This document shows, in pieces, positions 1 to 8,649 of a stretch of 64,000 bases of DNA; positions within the stretch are counted from its first letter, which is position 1, and the number at the start of each line of letters is the position of its first letter. Under the pieces are notes generated by a model, which ran no database searches, was not told the origin of the DNA, and saw nothing but the letters and a program-made list of their open reading frames with translations. The DNA lies in the NCBI RefSeq assembly GCF_014217625.1, contig NZ_CP043641.1:2232001-2296000 (forward strand). Reading direction: 5' to 3'. The position numbers and the translations under genes are program-made. The stretch comes from Leifsonia shinshuensis (GTDB lineage: Bacteria > Actinomycetota > Actinomycetes > Actinomycetales > Microbacteriaceae).

Positions 1-258
1 TGGCTCGCGACGCTCGTCGCACGTCGATCGGGCTGGGACAGACCGGAATGGACGGGCTCCGCGTGGGAGCGGGTCGCGAACATCGCGATGACGTTGATTC
101 TTGCCGCGCTCTACTTCCTCTCTCCTCTCGGATGGCTCATCTCTCAGGAGCCGTACAACTCGCGTGGGAGCCGAGCGAACCCGCTCTATGTCGAGCGGAT
201 CGAGAGGACAAGCCCGACCGGAGCGGTACGCCTGCACAACCGAAGCTCTGTCAATTGA
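1..258 (+). CDS. C-terminal end of a membrane protein (partial)
   Basis: An open frame enters from the left edge and runs 85 codons to TGA with no start codon of its own, so this is the tail of a longer gene. Residues 28-48 form one hydrophobic segment (about 21 residues ending GWLIS), consistent with a transmembrane helix, followed by a hydrophilic, Arg/Asn-rich tail of about 37 residues. The preceding 27 residues are rich in Arg and Trp and look like a cytoplasmic loop. I cannot assign a family from this fragment. Its codon use is somewhat less GC-biased than the genes to the right. Confidence 0.5.
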   Translation, partial: WLATLVARRSGWDRPEWTGSAWERVANIAMTLILAALYFLSPLGWLISQEPYNSRGSRANPLYVERIERTSPTGAVRLHNRSSVN

Positions 259-394
259 GTCGCTCACATCCGATGTCCGGATGATGGGTCGGGCGATGTT
301 CGCCTCCGCGGGTCGCTCACCTCGGCCCTCCTCACGGGCGAAGGCCGCTTCCGCCCGCGGCCGAGGATCGGACCCGGGGCGCTACCCTCGCCCG

Positions 395-532
395 ATGGGG
401 AACGACGCGACGGGTACTATTCTGCTGACTTTGATCGTCGGGCTGCTCGCTCCTGCCGGTCTCATCGCCGCGGTGCTGGGGAGGCTGTGGTGGACCTGGT
501 CTCGATCGCGCCGACGCTCGGGAGCTTCGTAA
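395..532 (+). CDS. Small single-pass membrane protein (45 aa), hypothetical
   Basis: A 45-residue ORF starting MGNDATG has a hydrophobic stretch at about residues 9-32 and then a Trp/Arg-rich basic tail (LWWTWSRSRRR). This is the usual look of a tiny inner-membrane protein with a cytoplasmic basic end. There is no Shine-Dalgarno site, but a TACCCT box at 383-388 lies 7 nt before the ATG, the spacing expected for a leaderless actinobacterial transcript; this decided the start. A strong inverted repeat follows the stop. No function can be inferred, and it could still be a chance ORF. Confidence 0.4.
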   Translation: MGNDATGTILLTLIVGLLAPAGLIAAVLGRLWWTWSRSRRRSGAS

Positions 533-544
533 GCCGAAGAAGCG

Positions 545-590
545 GGCGTCGCCGCTGCCGCGGACTGAGCCAGGCGGCAGCGGCGACGCC
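545..590. terminator. Bidirectional terminator-like hairpin
   Basis: A perfect 17-bp inverted repeat (arms 545-561 and 574-590, 12-nt loop) lies between the plus-strand small ORF and the minus-strand beta-propeller gene. There is no T-run, which is common for terminators in high-GC actinobacteria. Its position between convergent genes supports a terminator role. Confidence 0.6.
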
Positions 591-606
591 ACTCATGCCA
601 CAGCCT

Positions 607-1749
607 TCACTCCGCCGCGATCCCCTCTCCGCCGACGGCGCCGGGGACCAGCACCGACCCGACACTGGTCAGGCCGCCGCCGGGGTTGACCCGGAACCCG
701 GAGACCGCTCCTGCCGCACCGGTCTGGACATAGAGATAGCCGCCGTCGCCGGTCACCGTCGCGTCCACCGTTCCCGCGCCGGCCGCGGTCGTCCCGAGCG
801 CCGTCAGGCCGCCCGTTCCCGGGTCGAGGTAGCCGGACAGCGTCCCGCTTCCGGCGTTCGAGGCGTAGAACGCCGAGCCGGCGCGGGCGATCCAGCACGT
901 CGCCGCCTGCCCGGTCGCGGCGTTCGCGATCGGGGTGACGACGCCGTTCGGCGCGATGGCGAAGGTGCCGACCGCGTTCGTGCCCGCCTCGGCGACCACC
1001 AGGTGGCCTCCCGCGTCGAACGACACCGCGAACGGCACGGCCCCCGGCTCGACGTTCGTCACCGGGTGCGCGGAGAGACCGCCCAGCCGATCGACCGCGA
1101 ACACGTCGATGGCGCTGCCGTTGCCCTTGGTGGTGACGACCAGCTTCGATCCGTCCGGGGTGAACGCGACCTGACCCGGCGTGTGCGTGAACTCGGGAGT
1201 CGCCGTCGGGTCGAGTCCGAGCGGGCGGTTCCAGACAGGGATGCGGATGAGGAAGTCGGCCACGCGGACGTAGCCCTGCACCGCCCCTCCCGCACGCGCG
1301 TTCAGCACATAGACCAGGCCGCCGTGCGCGCTCACACTGACCGGGAAGGTCCCGCCGGAGCCGATCACCTCGCGCCGGACGAGCTGGTCGCCGTGGACGG
1401 CGAAGACGGTCACCGTGTTGCTGCCGGCGTTGACCGCGTAGAGGAGGCCGCGGTCGAGCACGAGCGAGCCCTGCGACGCGAGGTGGTCCACCACCGAGCC
1501 GTCCAGGGCGCCGCCGAGGCCGCCGGTCGGGTAGGTGCCGGCCTGGTGCAGCGTGCCGTCGGCCGCGCGGTCGTATGCGACGACGGCGTTGCCGGCGAGA
1601 CCGTCGGTCTGCACGAAGACCGCCGAGCCGGCGTGGGCGGCGCCGTCCGGGGCGCCGCCAGGGGTCGCGGCGAGGGCGGGCCCCGCGAACAGGGCCGTCG
1701 CGGCGACGGCGACCGCCGACGCGAGGGCGAGACGAGTTGGTGTTCTCAT
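607..1749 (-). CDS. Secreted lactonase/YVTN-type beta-propeller protein
   Basis: This 380-aa protein begins with a Sec signal peptide (MRTPTRLALASAVAVAATALFAG, cut expected after the ALA near residue 27). The rest is repeated beta-propeller blades of the 6-phosphogluconolactonase/YVTN type: repeating units of about 40-50 residues with GTL, VYV, NAGSNTVTVF and FTPDGSKLVV patterns. Such proteins are exported in actinobacteria; most have no proven enzyme activity and may be adhesive or binding proteins. I see no lipobox or sortase signal. It is divergent from the ECF sigma factor gene, so it could be one of that sigma factor's targets (inference). Confidence 0.75.
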   Translation of the reverse strand: MRTPTRLALASAVAVAATALFAGPALAATPGGAPDGAAHAGSAVFVQTDGLAGNAVVAYDRAADGTLHQAGTYPTGGLGGALDGSVVDHLASQGSLVLDRGLLYAVNAGSNTVTVFAVHGDQLVRREVIGSGGTFPVSVSAHGGLVYVLNARAGGAVQGYVRVADFLIRIPVWNRPLGLDPTATPEFTHTPGQVAFTPDGSKLVVTTKGNGSAIDVFAVDRLGGLSAHPVTNVEPGAVPFAVSFDAGGHLVVAEAGTNAVGTFAIAPNGVVTPIANAATGQAATCWIARAGSAFYASNAGSGTLSGYLDPGTGGLTALGTTAAGAGTVDATVTGDGGYLYVQTGAAGAVSGFRVNPGGGLTSVGSVLVPGAVGGEGIAAE

Positions 1750-1829
1750 GATTCTCCTTCGATCATCCGTTCGGCGCGCACGGCGCGCTCGAGAGGTGTG
1801 TGTCGGGCCGGCCGGGATGCTTACCTGCT

Positions 1830-1858
1830 CGCGAGATCTTTCTCGCGCGCCCTACGAT
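1830..1858 (+). promoter_or_regulatory. Candidate operator and leaderless -10 box for the sigma factor gene
   Basis: An 18-bp palindrome, CGCGAGA-N4-TCTCGCG (1830-1847), is followed by TACGAT (1853-1858), which ends 7 nt before the sigma-factor ATG at 1865. The spacing predicts transcription starting at or next to the ATG (leaderless). The palindrome occupies the -35/spacer region and so is well placed for a repressor or autoregulator. Confidence 0.45.
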
Positions 1859-1864
1859 CGACGC

Positions 1865-2530
1865 ATGGGTGTCGACGCGGAGGGCGAACGCTGGCGCCCC
1901 TCCGGCGACGACAGCGCGGAGACGGACGAGTGGCGGCGGGCCCTCACCGCCGGTGGCGCCGTCCAGCGCGCGGCAGAGGCCCGGCTCTACGAACTGCTCC
2001 TGCGCGTGGCGCGCGGGGAGGTCCGCCGGCGGTCGGCGTCGCTGCCCTTCGCCGGTCCCGAGCTGGACGACATCGCGCACCAGGCGGCGGCCGACGCGGT
2101 CGTCGGCGTCCTGCGCCGCCTGCACGAGTTCCGCGGCGAGAGCCGCTTCACGACCTGGGTCTACACGTTCGCGATCTTCGAGGTCTCCACCAAGATCGGC
2201 CGGCACTACTGGCAGCGCCGGACGCTCTCCCTCGACGCGGCCGGCTGGGACCGCCTCCCTGACCGGCTGGGCATCTCGCCGGAGGAGGCCGGCATGGCGG
2301 CCGAGCTGATCGCGGCGCTGCGGCGCGGAATCGACACCGTCCTCACCCGCCGGCAGCGCGAGGTGCTGCTCGCCGTCGTGGTGGAGGGCGTCCCGCTCGA
2401 AGCCCTCGCGGTGGCGCGGAAGACCTCCCGCGGGGCGCTCTACAAGGTCCTCTTCGACGCGAGAGGGAAGTTACGGCGCTACCTTGTCACTAATCACTAT
2501 CTGGACGACGACGGCGAGGAGGTGACATGA
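1865..2530 (+). CDS. ECF-type RNA polymerase sigma factor
   Basis: The 221-aa product has the two-domain sigma-70 family layout. Region 2 is about residues 65-120, with ELDDIAHQAAADAV, the FRGESRFTTWVYTFA core that contacts the -10 element, and the basic HYWQRR end. Region 4 is about 160-210, with the LTRRQREVLLAVVVEG helix-turn-helix. The length and the absence of regions 1 and 3 fit the extracytoplasmic-function group. I chose ATG 1865 because it starts a credible N-terminus and sits 7 nt after TACGAT; longer frames upstream run through the promoter. The stop overlaps the next gene (ATGA), so sigma factor and zinc-finger partner are co-translated. Confidence 0.85.
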   Translation: MGVDAEGERWRPSGDDSAETDEWRRALTAGGAVQRAAEARLYELLLRVARGEVRRRSASLPFAGPELDDIAHQAAADAVVGVLRRLHEFRGESRFTTWVYTFAIFEVSTKIGRHYWQRRTLSLDAAGWDRLPDRLGISPEEAGMAAELIAALRRGIDTVLTRRQREVLLAVVVEGVPLEALAVARKTSRGALYKVLFDARGKLRRYLVTNHYLDDDGEEVT

Positions 2531-2739
2531 GCGCGCGATCCCGGATCGGGGACTTCCTCAGCACCGACCCGCGCGACGCCGGCTGCGCGGAGACGATGTC
2601 GCTCCTGCACGTCTACGCCGAGCTCGTGCTGTCCGGCCGGGACGCCGCCGCACGCTACCCCGGCGTCGCCCTCCACCTGTCGCGCTGCGCGGCCTGCGGC
2701 GACGACTACGCCGGCCTGCTGGCGGCGCTGGGCGGGTAG
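2527..2739 (+). CDS. Small zinc-finger anti-sigma-like protein (70 aa)
   Basis: This 70-residue protein starts inside the stop codon of the sigma factor gene. Its C-terminal half carries His-x3-Cys-x2-Cys (HLSRCAAC), the core of zinc-binding anti-sigma (ZAS) domains, and an upstream Cys (DAGCAET) could complete the site. No transmembrane segment follows, so it would be a soluble ZAS protein like RsrA, which releases its sigma factor on thiol oxidation or metal loss. That it inhibits the adjacent sigma factor is inferred from the overlap and the motif. Being very short, it may be only a minimal sigma-binding helix plus zinc site. Confidence 0.7.
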   Translation: MSARSRIGDFLSTDPRDAGCAETMSLLHVYAELVLSGRDAAARYPGVALHLSRCAACGDDYAGLLAALGG

Positions 2740-2798
2740 CGATCCCGCAATTCGCGCAACAGGTATCCGTTCTGCGCGAACGGGTTCACACTGGGGTC

Positions 2799-3761
2799 GT
2801 GACCGACCCCCTGGCGCAGAAGCCGACGTTCCACCGGATCATCGACGCTGCCGACGTGGGGCAGGCCGAGCACAGCCTGCGGCTCATCTCCCCCAACGTG
2901 AAGATCGCCAGTTCGTCCGACCTCCGGCACCGGCTGGAGATCGACGGCGACGACCGGTTCAGCGTGGCCCGGATGCAGTTCTCCGGCCGCCTGTGGGGCA
3001 CCGAGGACCCGTCCGAGGTCGTCACCGTCGCGGTCGCGGTCGGCGGACGGCTCGACTGGGAGGTCGGCGACGAGACCGGGGTCGGGCCGTCGCCGTGGCT
3101 GCAGGCTCCCGGCACCGCGACCTTCGCGCACTTCGGGCCCGTCGACGAGCTCGCGGTGTTCCTTCCGGCACGCACGCTCCGGGACTTCGCCTGCGCGCTG
3201 TACGGCGACGAGCGGCTGGAGCTGGTCTTCGACGGCGCCCGGCCGGTCGACAGCGCCCACGCGCGCAGCCTGACCGAAATGGTGAAGCTGGCGCGCGAGT
3301 TCGCCGAGGCGGACTCCTTCGAGCAGGACCTCGTTCGCGCCTCCCTCTACCGGCTGCTCGCGGTGAGCGTGCTGGAGGGTTTCCGCCTGAAGGGCGACCG
3401 CACCTCCCGCACGCTCGGAGCCGAGGCGCGACTGCGCCGCTACCGCACCGCGGCGCAGTTCATCGACGACTACGCGTCGCTCCCGATCACTGACGTGGAC
3501 ATCGCCCACGCCGCCGACGTGGGCCTGGCCGAACTGGACGCGATCTTCTCCGCCCACTCGCCCGACGGCCGCCTCGTCGGGGAGCACCTCCGCCGCACGA
3601 GGCTGGCCGCCGCCCACCAGGACCTCCTCGACGGCGACCCGGGACGCGGGGACACCGTCACCGCCATCGCACACCGCTGGGGGTTCCCGGGTGCCTCGGC
3701 ATTCGCCAAGCTCTACAGCACCGTCTACGGCGTCAGCCCGAGACGCGTCCTGGAACGGTGA
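2799..3761 (+). CDS. AraC-like regulator with degenerate first HTH
   Basis: This 320-aa protein has an N-terminal AraC-binding/cupin-like sensor part (to about residue 200) and a C-terminal AraC-type DNA-binding region. The second helix-turn-helix is well kept (TVTAIAHRWGFPGASAFAKLYSTVYGVSPRRV). The first is unusual: where the family has a short turn and FRRxxGxSP, this protein has IFSAHSPDGRLVGEHLRRTRL. It starts with GTG 2799 without a clear Shine-Dalgarno. A related regulator follows 19 nt downstream on the same strand, so the two look like a tandem duplication. Target unknown. Confidence 0.75.
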   Translation: MTDPLAQKPTFHRIIDAADVGQAEHSLRLISPNVKIASSSDLRHRLEIDGDDRFSVARMQFSGRLWGTEDPSEVVTVAVAVGGRLDWEVGDETGVGPSPWLQAPGTATFAHFGPVDELAVFLPARTLRDFACALYGDERLELVFDGARPVDSAHARSLTEMVKLAREFAEADSFEQDLVRASLYRLLAVSVLEGFRLKGDRTSRTLGAEARLRRYRTAAQFIDDYASLPITDVDIAHAADVGLAELDAIFSAHSPDGRLVGEHLRRTRLAAAHQDLLDGDPGRGDTVTAIAHRWGFPGASAFAKLYSTVYGVSPRRVLER

Positions 3762-3780
3762 CCAGCACAAGGGGGATCGC

Positions 3781-4713
3781 ATGAAAGTCGCCTACGCCGC
3801 AGCGGAGACCACCGACGCCACGATCGAAGCGCTCGCGCCGTTCTTCCCGGACGTGCGGTTCGGGGCGGTCGGCAGCGACGAGCTGCGCTTCGAGCTGGAG
3901 GCGCACACGGCGAGCGGCGTCGTCCTCACGGACTACACCATCGAGGGACTCGAGCTCCAGATGACCACGGAGATGCCCGGGTTCATGGTCGGCGAGAGCC
4001 CGATGGACGGCCGGATGACGATCGGGCGGGAGCCCATCGACACCACCCAGCCGGTCGCGATCCCGCACCACGGACTCGACGCCGTGCTGACCAGCGTCGA
4101 CGCCCGCGCCATCCAGCTCGACACGGAGGCCGTCCTCCGGTTCGTCCGCGTCGACCTCGGCGCCGACCGGATCGACCTGCACAACATCGGCACCGCCCCG
4201 CTCACCGTGGAGGCCGGGGAGCGCTGGCACACGGTGGCCGACTTCGTCCACCACAGCATGCTCGACGGCACCGCGGACGAGCCGCTGATCGGCGCCGCCC
4301 TGTCGGAGCTGCTGGTCGGCGCCTACCTCACGACGTTCCCGACCACGTGGCTCGACGACCGCAAGCCGACCAACTCGTCCAACCACTCCGTGGCGGCCGT
4401 GCGGCGCGCGAAGGAGTTCGTCGACGACAACCGGCACCTCCCCATCCAGGTCTCGGACATCGCGGCGGCGGCCAGGATGTCGGTGCGCGGGCTGCAGGAC
4501 CTGTTCCGCCGCGAGACCGGCAAGACCCCGATGGAGTACCTGCGGCTGGCGCGGCTGGAGGCCGCCCACCGCGAACTCGTCGACGGGGACCCGACCCTCG
4601 GCCACACCGTCGGGGACATCGCCCACCGCTGGGGCTTCGGCCACATCCCGCGGTTCTCGGCGTACTACCGGGACCAGTACGGGCAGAACCCGGGCGACAC
4701 GCTGCGGGGGTAG
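3781..4713 (+). CDS. AraC family transcriptional regulator
   Basis: This 310-aa regulator has an N-terminal ligand-binding-like domain and a C-terminal AraC DNA-binding domain with two intact helix-turn-helices (DIAAAARMSVRGLQDLFRRE, then VGDIAHRWGFGHIPRFSAYYRDQYGQ). ATG 3781 is preceded by AAGGGGGA, a good ribosome-binding site; the frame extends further upstream but only into the previous gene. Layout and C-terminal sequence resemble its upstream neighbour, and both are probably expressed from one transcript. No enzyme gene is coupled to the pair; the adjacent LysR gene is convergent, 8 nt away. Confidence 0.82.
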   Translation: MKVAYAAAETTDATIEALAPFFPDVRFGAVGSDELRFELEAHTASGVVLTDYTIEGLELQMTTEMPGFMVGESPMDGRMTIGREPIDTTQPVAIPHHGLDAVLTSVDARAIQLDTEAVLRFVRVDLGADRIDLHNIGTAPLTVEAGERWHTVADFVHHSMLDGTADEPLIGAALSELLVGAYLTTFPTTWLDDRKPTNSSNHSVAAVRRAKEFVDDNRHLPIQVSDIAAAARMSVRGLQDLFRRETGKTPMEYLRLARLEAAHRELVDGDPTLGHTVGDIAHRWGFGHIPRFSAYYRDQYGQNPGDTLRG

Positions 4714-4720
4714 GGACGGC

Positions 4721-5635
4721 TCAGCGGGCGGCGCGGCCCGCCAGGGCGTCCGCCGCGCGGCGCACCTGCTCGCGGAGCGCGTCCGCGACGGCCGCGACGG
4801 CGGGGTGCCGCAGCGAGTCGGGGTGGATGACCATCCAGTACGGCAGGCTCGCGCTGAACTCCGCGGGCAGCAGCCGGACGAGGTCGTCGTGGCGGTCGGC
4901 CATGAAGCACGGCAGGAGGCCGATGCCGGCGCCCACCCGGGTGGCCTCCACGTGTACGAAGACGTTGGTCGAGGTGAGGGCGTCGCGCATCTGCGGGGCG
5001 AGGCGGCGCGGGAGGTCGAGGTCGTCCACCTGCAGGATCGATTCGACGAAGTAGACGAGCGGGTGCGCGAACACATCCTCCCGGGTCTGCGGCACGCCCG
5101 TCCGCTCCAGGTAGGCGCGGGACGCGTACATCCCGAGCGTGTAGGAGCCCAGCTCGACGGTGTGCGCCCGCCTGGTCTGAGGCGGTCCCACGACGATCTC
5201 GAGGTCCAGGCCGGAGCGGTGCTGCAGGGCCTGACGGGTCACGGTGAGGATCTCGACCGAGAGCCGCGGGTGCTCCCGTCGTAGTGCGGCGATCGCCGGC
5301 GCGGCGATGTACGCGCTGAACCCGTCGGTCGCCGACATCCGCACGACGCCCTCGATCGGATCGGCCTCCTCCTCCGGGCGGGTGAGCGCCGACACGGCCG
5401 CCTCGATCCGACCCGCCGCGTCGACGGCGCGGCTCCCGAGCGCGGTGAGCTCCCAGCCGCCGGACGCCTGCGTGAGCAGGCGCCCGCCGAGCGCCTCCTC
5501 CAGGGCGTCGATGCGGCGGGACACCGTGGTGTGATCGACGCCGAGCTGCTCGGCCGCGCGGGCGTAGCGGCCGGCGCGTGCCACAGCGAGCAGCATCAGC
5601 AGGTCATCGGATCTCGGCTTCCTCGACGATTCCAT
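4721..5635 (-). CDS. LysR family regulator of the ketone-body cluster
   Basis: This 304-aa LysR-type protein has an N-terminal winged helix at residues 8-65 (LLMLLAVARAGRYARAAEQL, then HTTVSRRIDALEEALGGRLL) and a C-terminal substrate-binding domain of the periplasmic-protein fold. I took ATG 5635 (MESSRKP) as the start; a longer in-frame ATG upstream would add only 13 unconserved residues and overrun the putative operator. It is divergent from the MFS-SDR-CoA transferase operon, the normal arrangement for a LysR activator of that operon, so its inducer is probably 3-hydroxybutyrate, acetoacetate or a related acid (inference). Confidence 0.85.
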   Translation of the reverse strand: MESSRKPRSDDLLMLLAVARAGRYARAAEQLGVDHTTVSRRIDALEEALGGRLLTQASGGWELTALGSRAVDAAGRIEAAVSALTRPEEEADPIEGVVRMSATDGFSAYIAAPAIAALRREHPRLSVEILTVTRQALQHRSGLDLEIVVGPPQTRRAHTVELGSYTLGMYASRAYLERTGVPQTREDVFAHPLVYFVESILQVDDLDLPRRLAPQMRDALTSTNVFVHVEATRVGAGIGLLPCFMADRHDDLVRLLPAEFSASLPYWMVIHPDSLRHPAVAAVADALREQVRRAADALAGRAAR

Positions 5636-5637
5636 GT

Positions 5638-5651
5638 GTGCAATTCTGCAC
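5638..5651. promoter_or_regulatory. Palindrome in the LysR/MFS divergent region
   Basis: GTGCA-N4-TGCAC is a perfect inverted repeat immediately upstream of the LysR start and about 90 nt before the transporter gene. LysR regulators normally bind such dyads in the shared intergenic region. Only one copy was seen, so this is a candidate site. Confidence 0.4.
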
Positions 5652-5740
5652 TGCGCCGTCGCGACCTTGGGCATTGATTCGCACTCGGGCTCCCGGGAGA
5701 CTGGCCCGCGGATGTCACCGTCGACATCGAAGGAGAGAGT

Positions 5741-7096
5741 ATGGAAACCACCGCGAGTCCCCGCACCCTCAAGACGATCGTCGCCGCGTCCATGGCCGGC
5801 ACCGTCGTCGAATGGTACGAGTTCTTCCTCTACGCCACCGCCGCGAGCCTCGTCTTCGGCGCGTTCTTCTTCCCGGCCACCGGGAGCCCGCTGGACGGCG
5901 TGATCGCCGCCTTCGTCACCTACGCGGTCGGGTTCATCGCCCGCCCGCTCGGCGGCATCGTCTTCGGCCAGATCGGCGACCGGCTCGGCCGCAAGCCCAC
6001 CCTGCAGGCGACGATCATCATCGTCGGAGCGGCGACCTTCCTGATGGGCTGCCTGCCCGGTTTCGCCAGCGTCGGCTACTGGGCGCCCGCCCTCCTCGTC
6101 GCGCTGCGCTTCATCCAGGGCTTCGCGCTCGGCGGCGAGTGGGGCGGCGCCGTGCTGCTCGTGGCCGAGCAGAGCCCCGACCGCAGCCGCGGGTTCTGGG
6201 CGAGCTGGCCGCAGGCGGCCGTGCCCGTCGGCAACCTCCTGGCGACGCTCGTGCTGCTGGTGTCCTCCTGGGTGATGGCGCCGGAGGCGTTCCTCAGCTG
6301 GGGCTGGCGCATCGCGTTCTGGCTCTCCGCCGTGATCGTGCTCGTGGGCTTCTACATCCGCACCCGGGTCAGCGAGGCGCCGATCTTCATCGAGGCCAAG
6401 GCGCAGGCGGAGGGCGAGCAGCGCGCCGACTACGGCGTCGGACAAGTGCTCAAGCGCTACCCGGGCGGCGTGCTGAAGGCGATGGGCCTGCGCTTCGCGG
6501 AGAACATCTTCTACTACATCGTGGTGAGCTTCACGATCGTCTACCTGAAGGAAGTGCACAACTACGACACCGCCCAGCTGCTGCTGGCCCTGCTGGTCGC
6601 GCACGTCGTCCACTTCCTCGTCATCCCGCAGATCGGACGGCTCAGCGACCGGGTGGGACGCAAGCCGGTCTACCTGATCGGCGCGGTGCTCGCCGCCACC
6701 TGGGCGTTCTTCGCCTTCCCGCTGTTCGACACCCTCAACCCGCCGCTCATCGTGCTGGCGGTGACCATCGGACTCGTCTTCCACGCGTTCATGTACGCTC
6801 CGCAGCCCGCCATCATGGCCGAGCTGTTCCCGACCCGGATGCGCTACTCGGGCGTCTCCCTCGGCTCGCAGGTGGTCTCCATCGTCGCCGGCTCGCTCGC
6901 GCCGATCCTGGCGACCGCCTGGCTGAAGGACTACCACAGCTGGCTGCCGGTGGCCGTCTACATCGTGATCGCCTGCGTCGTGACCCTGGTCGCCGTGGTC
7001 TCGCTGCGCGAGACGAAGGGCATCTCGCTGGAGGCCGTCGACCAGGCCGACGCTCTCCGCGACGCCCGGAGCGCCACGCCGTCCGTCGCGCGCTGA
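5741..7096 (+). CDS. MHS-family MFS proton symporter for small organic acids
   Basis: This 451-aa, 12-helix major facilitator protein belongs to the metabolite:H+ symporter group (relatives move alpha-ketoglutarate, shikimate, proline or citrate). Diagnostic features are [16 protein letters not shown] at the start of TM1, [10 protein letters not shown] in the loop after TM2, [16 protein letters not shown] in TM4 and a second [11 protein letters not shown] loop after TM8. A GAAGGAGAG ribosome-binding site precedes ATG 5741. It is the first gene of a four-gene operon with a 3-hydroxybutyrate dehydrogenase-like SDR and CoA transferase, so it probably imports 3-hydroxybutyrate, acetoacetate or a similar acid (inference). 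Confidence 0.85.
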   Translation: METTASPRTLKTIVAASMAGTVVEWYEFFLYATAASLVFGAFFFPATGSPLDGVIAAFVTYAVGFIARPLGGIVFGQIGDRLGRKPTLQATIIIVGAATFLMGCLPGFASVGYWAPALLVALRFIQGFALGGEWGGAVLLVAEQSPDRSRGFWASWPQAAVPVGNLLATLVLLVSSWVMAPEAFLSWGWRIAFWLSAVIVLVGFYIRTRVSEAPIFIEAKAQAEGEQRADYGVGQVLKRYPGGVLKAMGLRFAENIFYYIVVSFTIVYLKEVHNYDTAQLLLALLVAHVVHFLVIPQIGRLSDRVGRKPVYLIGAVLAATWAFFAFPLFDTLNPPLIVLAVTIGLVFHAFMYAPQPAIMAELFPTRMRYSGVSLGSQVVSIVAGSLAPILATAWLKDYHSWLPVAVYIVIACVVTLVAVVSLRETKGISLEAVDQADALRDARSATPSVAR

Positions 7097-7128
7097 ACAC
7101 GATCCACCACCGCACCGAAAGGCACCAC

Positions 7129-7875
7129 ATGACCTCGTTCCAGGGACGCCGCGCTCTCATCACCGGCGGCGCGAGCGGGATCGGCGCCGCATGCGCCCGC
7201 GCGTTCGCCGCAGGCGGCGCGCACGTGACCGTGGCCGACATCGACGGCGACGCGGCTGCCCGCGTCGCCGCCGAGATCGGCGGCGAGAGCTGGCGGGTAG
7301 ACCTCGCCGACACGGGCGCCCTCGCCGAGCGTCGGCTGGACACCGACATCCTCGTCAACAACGCGGGCATCCAGCACGTGAGCCCGATCGAGGAGTTCGA
7401 TCCGGCGCGGTTCTCCCTGATCCTCCGGCTGATGCTGGAGGCGCCGTTCCTGCTCATCCGCGCCGCGCTGCCCGGCATGTACGAGCGCGGCTTCGGGCGC
7501 GTGATCAACCTCTCCAGCGTCCACGGGCTGCGCGCCTCGAAGTACAAGGCGGCGTACGTCTCCGCCAAGCACGGCCTGGAGGGCCTGTCGAAGGTGACGG
7601 CGCTGGAGGGCGGCGAGCACGGCGTGACGAGCAACTGCATCGACCCGGGCTACGTGCGCTCGCCGCTGGTGGAGAAGCAGATCGCCGACCAGGCCCGGCT
7701 GAACGGGATCGGCGAGGACGAGGTCCTGGCGCGCGTGCTGCTCGCCGAATCAGCCGTCAAGCGGCTGGTCGAGCCCGAGGAGGTCGCCAGCCTCGCGCTG
7801 TGGCTGGCGGGGCCGGACGCCGGGATGGTCACGGGTGCGAGTTACACCATGGACGGCGGGTGGAGCGCGCGATGA
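7129..7875 (+). CDS. 3-hydroxybutyrate dehydrogenase-like SDR
   Basis: This 248-aa classical short-chain dehydrogenase has the nucleotide-binding TGGASGIG at residues 12-19, NNAG near 80, the catalytic Ser in NLSSVHG and the Tyr-x3-Lys pair in YVSAKHG near 143-147. [14 protein letters not shown] and the sequence after the catalytic Tyr resemble D-beta-hydroxybutyrate dehydrogenases, which oxidise 3-hydroxybutyrate to acetoacetate with NAD+. It follows the transporter by 32 nt and overlaps the CoA-transferase alpha gene by 4 nt (ATGA). Together with the transferase it would convert imported 3-hydroxybutyrate to acetoacetyl-CoA. The exact substrate is not provable from sequence. Confidence 0.78.
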   Translation: MTSFQGRRALITGGASGIGAACARAFAAGGAHVTVADIDGDAAARVAAEIGGESWRVDLADTGALAERRLDTDILVNNAGIQHVSPIEEFDPARFSLILRLMLEAPFLLIRAALPGMYERGFGRVINLSSVHGLRASKYKAAYVSAKHGLEGLSKVTALEGGEHGVTSNCIDPGYVRSPLVEKQIADQARLNGIGEDEVLARVLLAESAVKRLVEPEEVASLALWLAGPDAGMVTGASYTMDGGWSAR

Positions 7876-8648
7876 CCGGTCTCGACAAGACGGTCGGCTC
7901 GGCCGCAGAAGCCGTCGCCGACATCCCGGACGGCGCGTCCATCGCGGTCGGCGGCTTCGGGCTGTGCGGCATCCCGATGGTGCTCATCGACGCGCTGCTG
8001 GAGAGCGGGGTCCGCGACCTCGCGGTGGTCAGCAACAACTGCGGTGTCGACGACTGGGGGCTGGGCGTCCTGCTCGCGGCGCGCCGGATCCGCAAGATGA
8101 CGTCGTCCTACGTGGGCGAGAACCGCGAGTTCGAGCGCCAGTACCTCAGCGGCGAGCTCGAACTGGAGCTGACCCCGCAGGGCACGCTCGGCGAGAAGCT
8201 GCGGGCGGGCGGCTCCGGGATCGCCGCGTTCTTCACGCGCACCGGCGTCGGCACGATGGTGGCCGAGGGCGGCCTCCCGCGACGCTACGCCGCGGACGGC
8301 TCGGTCGCGCTGGCGTCGCCGCCCAAGCAGCTGCAGACGTTCGAGGTCGGCGGCGTGCGCCAGGAGTTCGTGCTGGAGGAGGCGATCAGCACCGACTTCG
8401 CGCTCGTGCACGCCGAGGTCGGCGACCGAGCGGGGAACCTGCGCTTCCACGCCTCTGCGCGCAACTTCTCCCCCGTCGCGGCGATGGCCGGCCGGGTCTG
8501 CGTCGCCCAGGTGGAACGGCTGGTCGAGCCGGGCGAGCTGGCTCCCGACGACATCCACCTGCCCGGCGTCTACGTCCACCGCCTGCTGGAGGTCGGGGAC
8601 GTCGAGAAGCGCGTCGAGCGGTTCACCGTCGCACGGACGGAGGGCTGA
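7872..8648 (+). CDS. scoA: 3-oxoacid CoA-transferase subunit A
   Basis: This 258-aa protein matches the alpha subunit of class I succinyl-CoA:3-oxoacid/acetoacetate CoA-transferases. The CoA-binding glycine loop GGFGLCGIP is at residues 27-35, and [15 protein letters not shown], the [19 protein letters not shown] region and the late ARNFSP motif are all present. It overlaps both neighbours' reading frames at the usual operon junctions and lies directly before subunit B. Expected reaction: transfer of CoA from succinyl-CoA to acetoacetate, giving acetoacetyl-CoA for thiolysis. The donor specificity could differ. Confidence 0.88.
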   Translation: MTGLDKTVGSAAEAVADIPDGASIAVGGFGLCGIPMVLIDALLESGVRDLAVVSNNCGVDDWGLGVLLAARRIRKMTSSYVGENREFERQYLSGELELELTPQGTLGEKLRAGGSGIAAFFTRTGVGTMVAEGGLPRRYAADGSVALASPPKQLQTFEVGGVRQEFVLEEAISTDFALVHAEVGDRAGNLRFHASARNFSPVAAMAGRVCVAQVERLVEPGELAPDDIHLPGVYVHRLLEVGDVEKRVERFTVARTEG

Positions 8649-8649
8649 G

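Noticed and set aside
2498..2514. TATCTGGAC within the sigma factor coding region resembling the AraC motif
   Set aside because: Only the first half (TATCTGGAC) matches; it lies in codons for YLDDDG, so it is a chance similarity.
2748..2780. GC-rich CGCAA/TTGCG-like segment before the first AraC gene resembling the LacI palindrome
   Set aside because: Arms do not pair with a 4-nt centre; no dyad of the GCGCAA-N4-TTGCGC type can be aligned.
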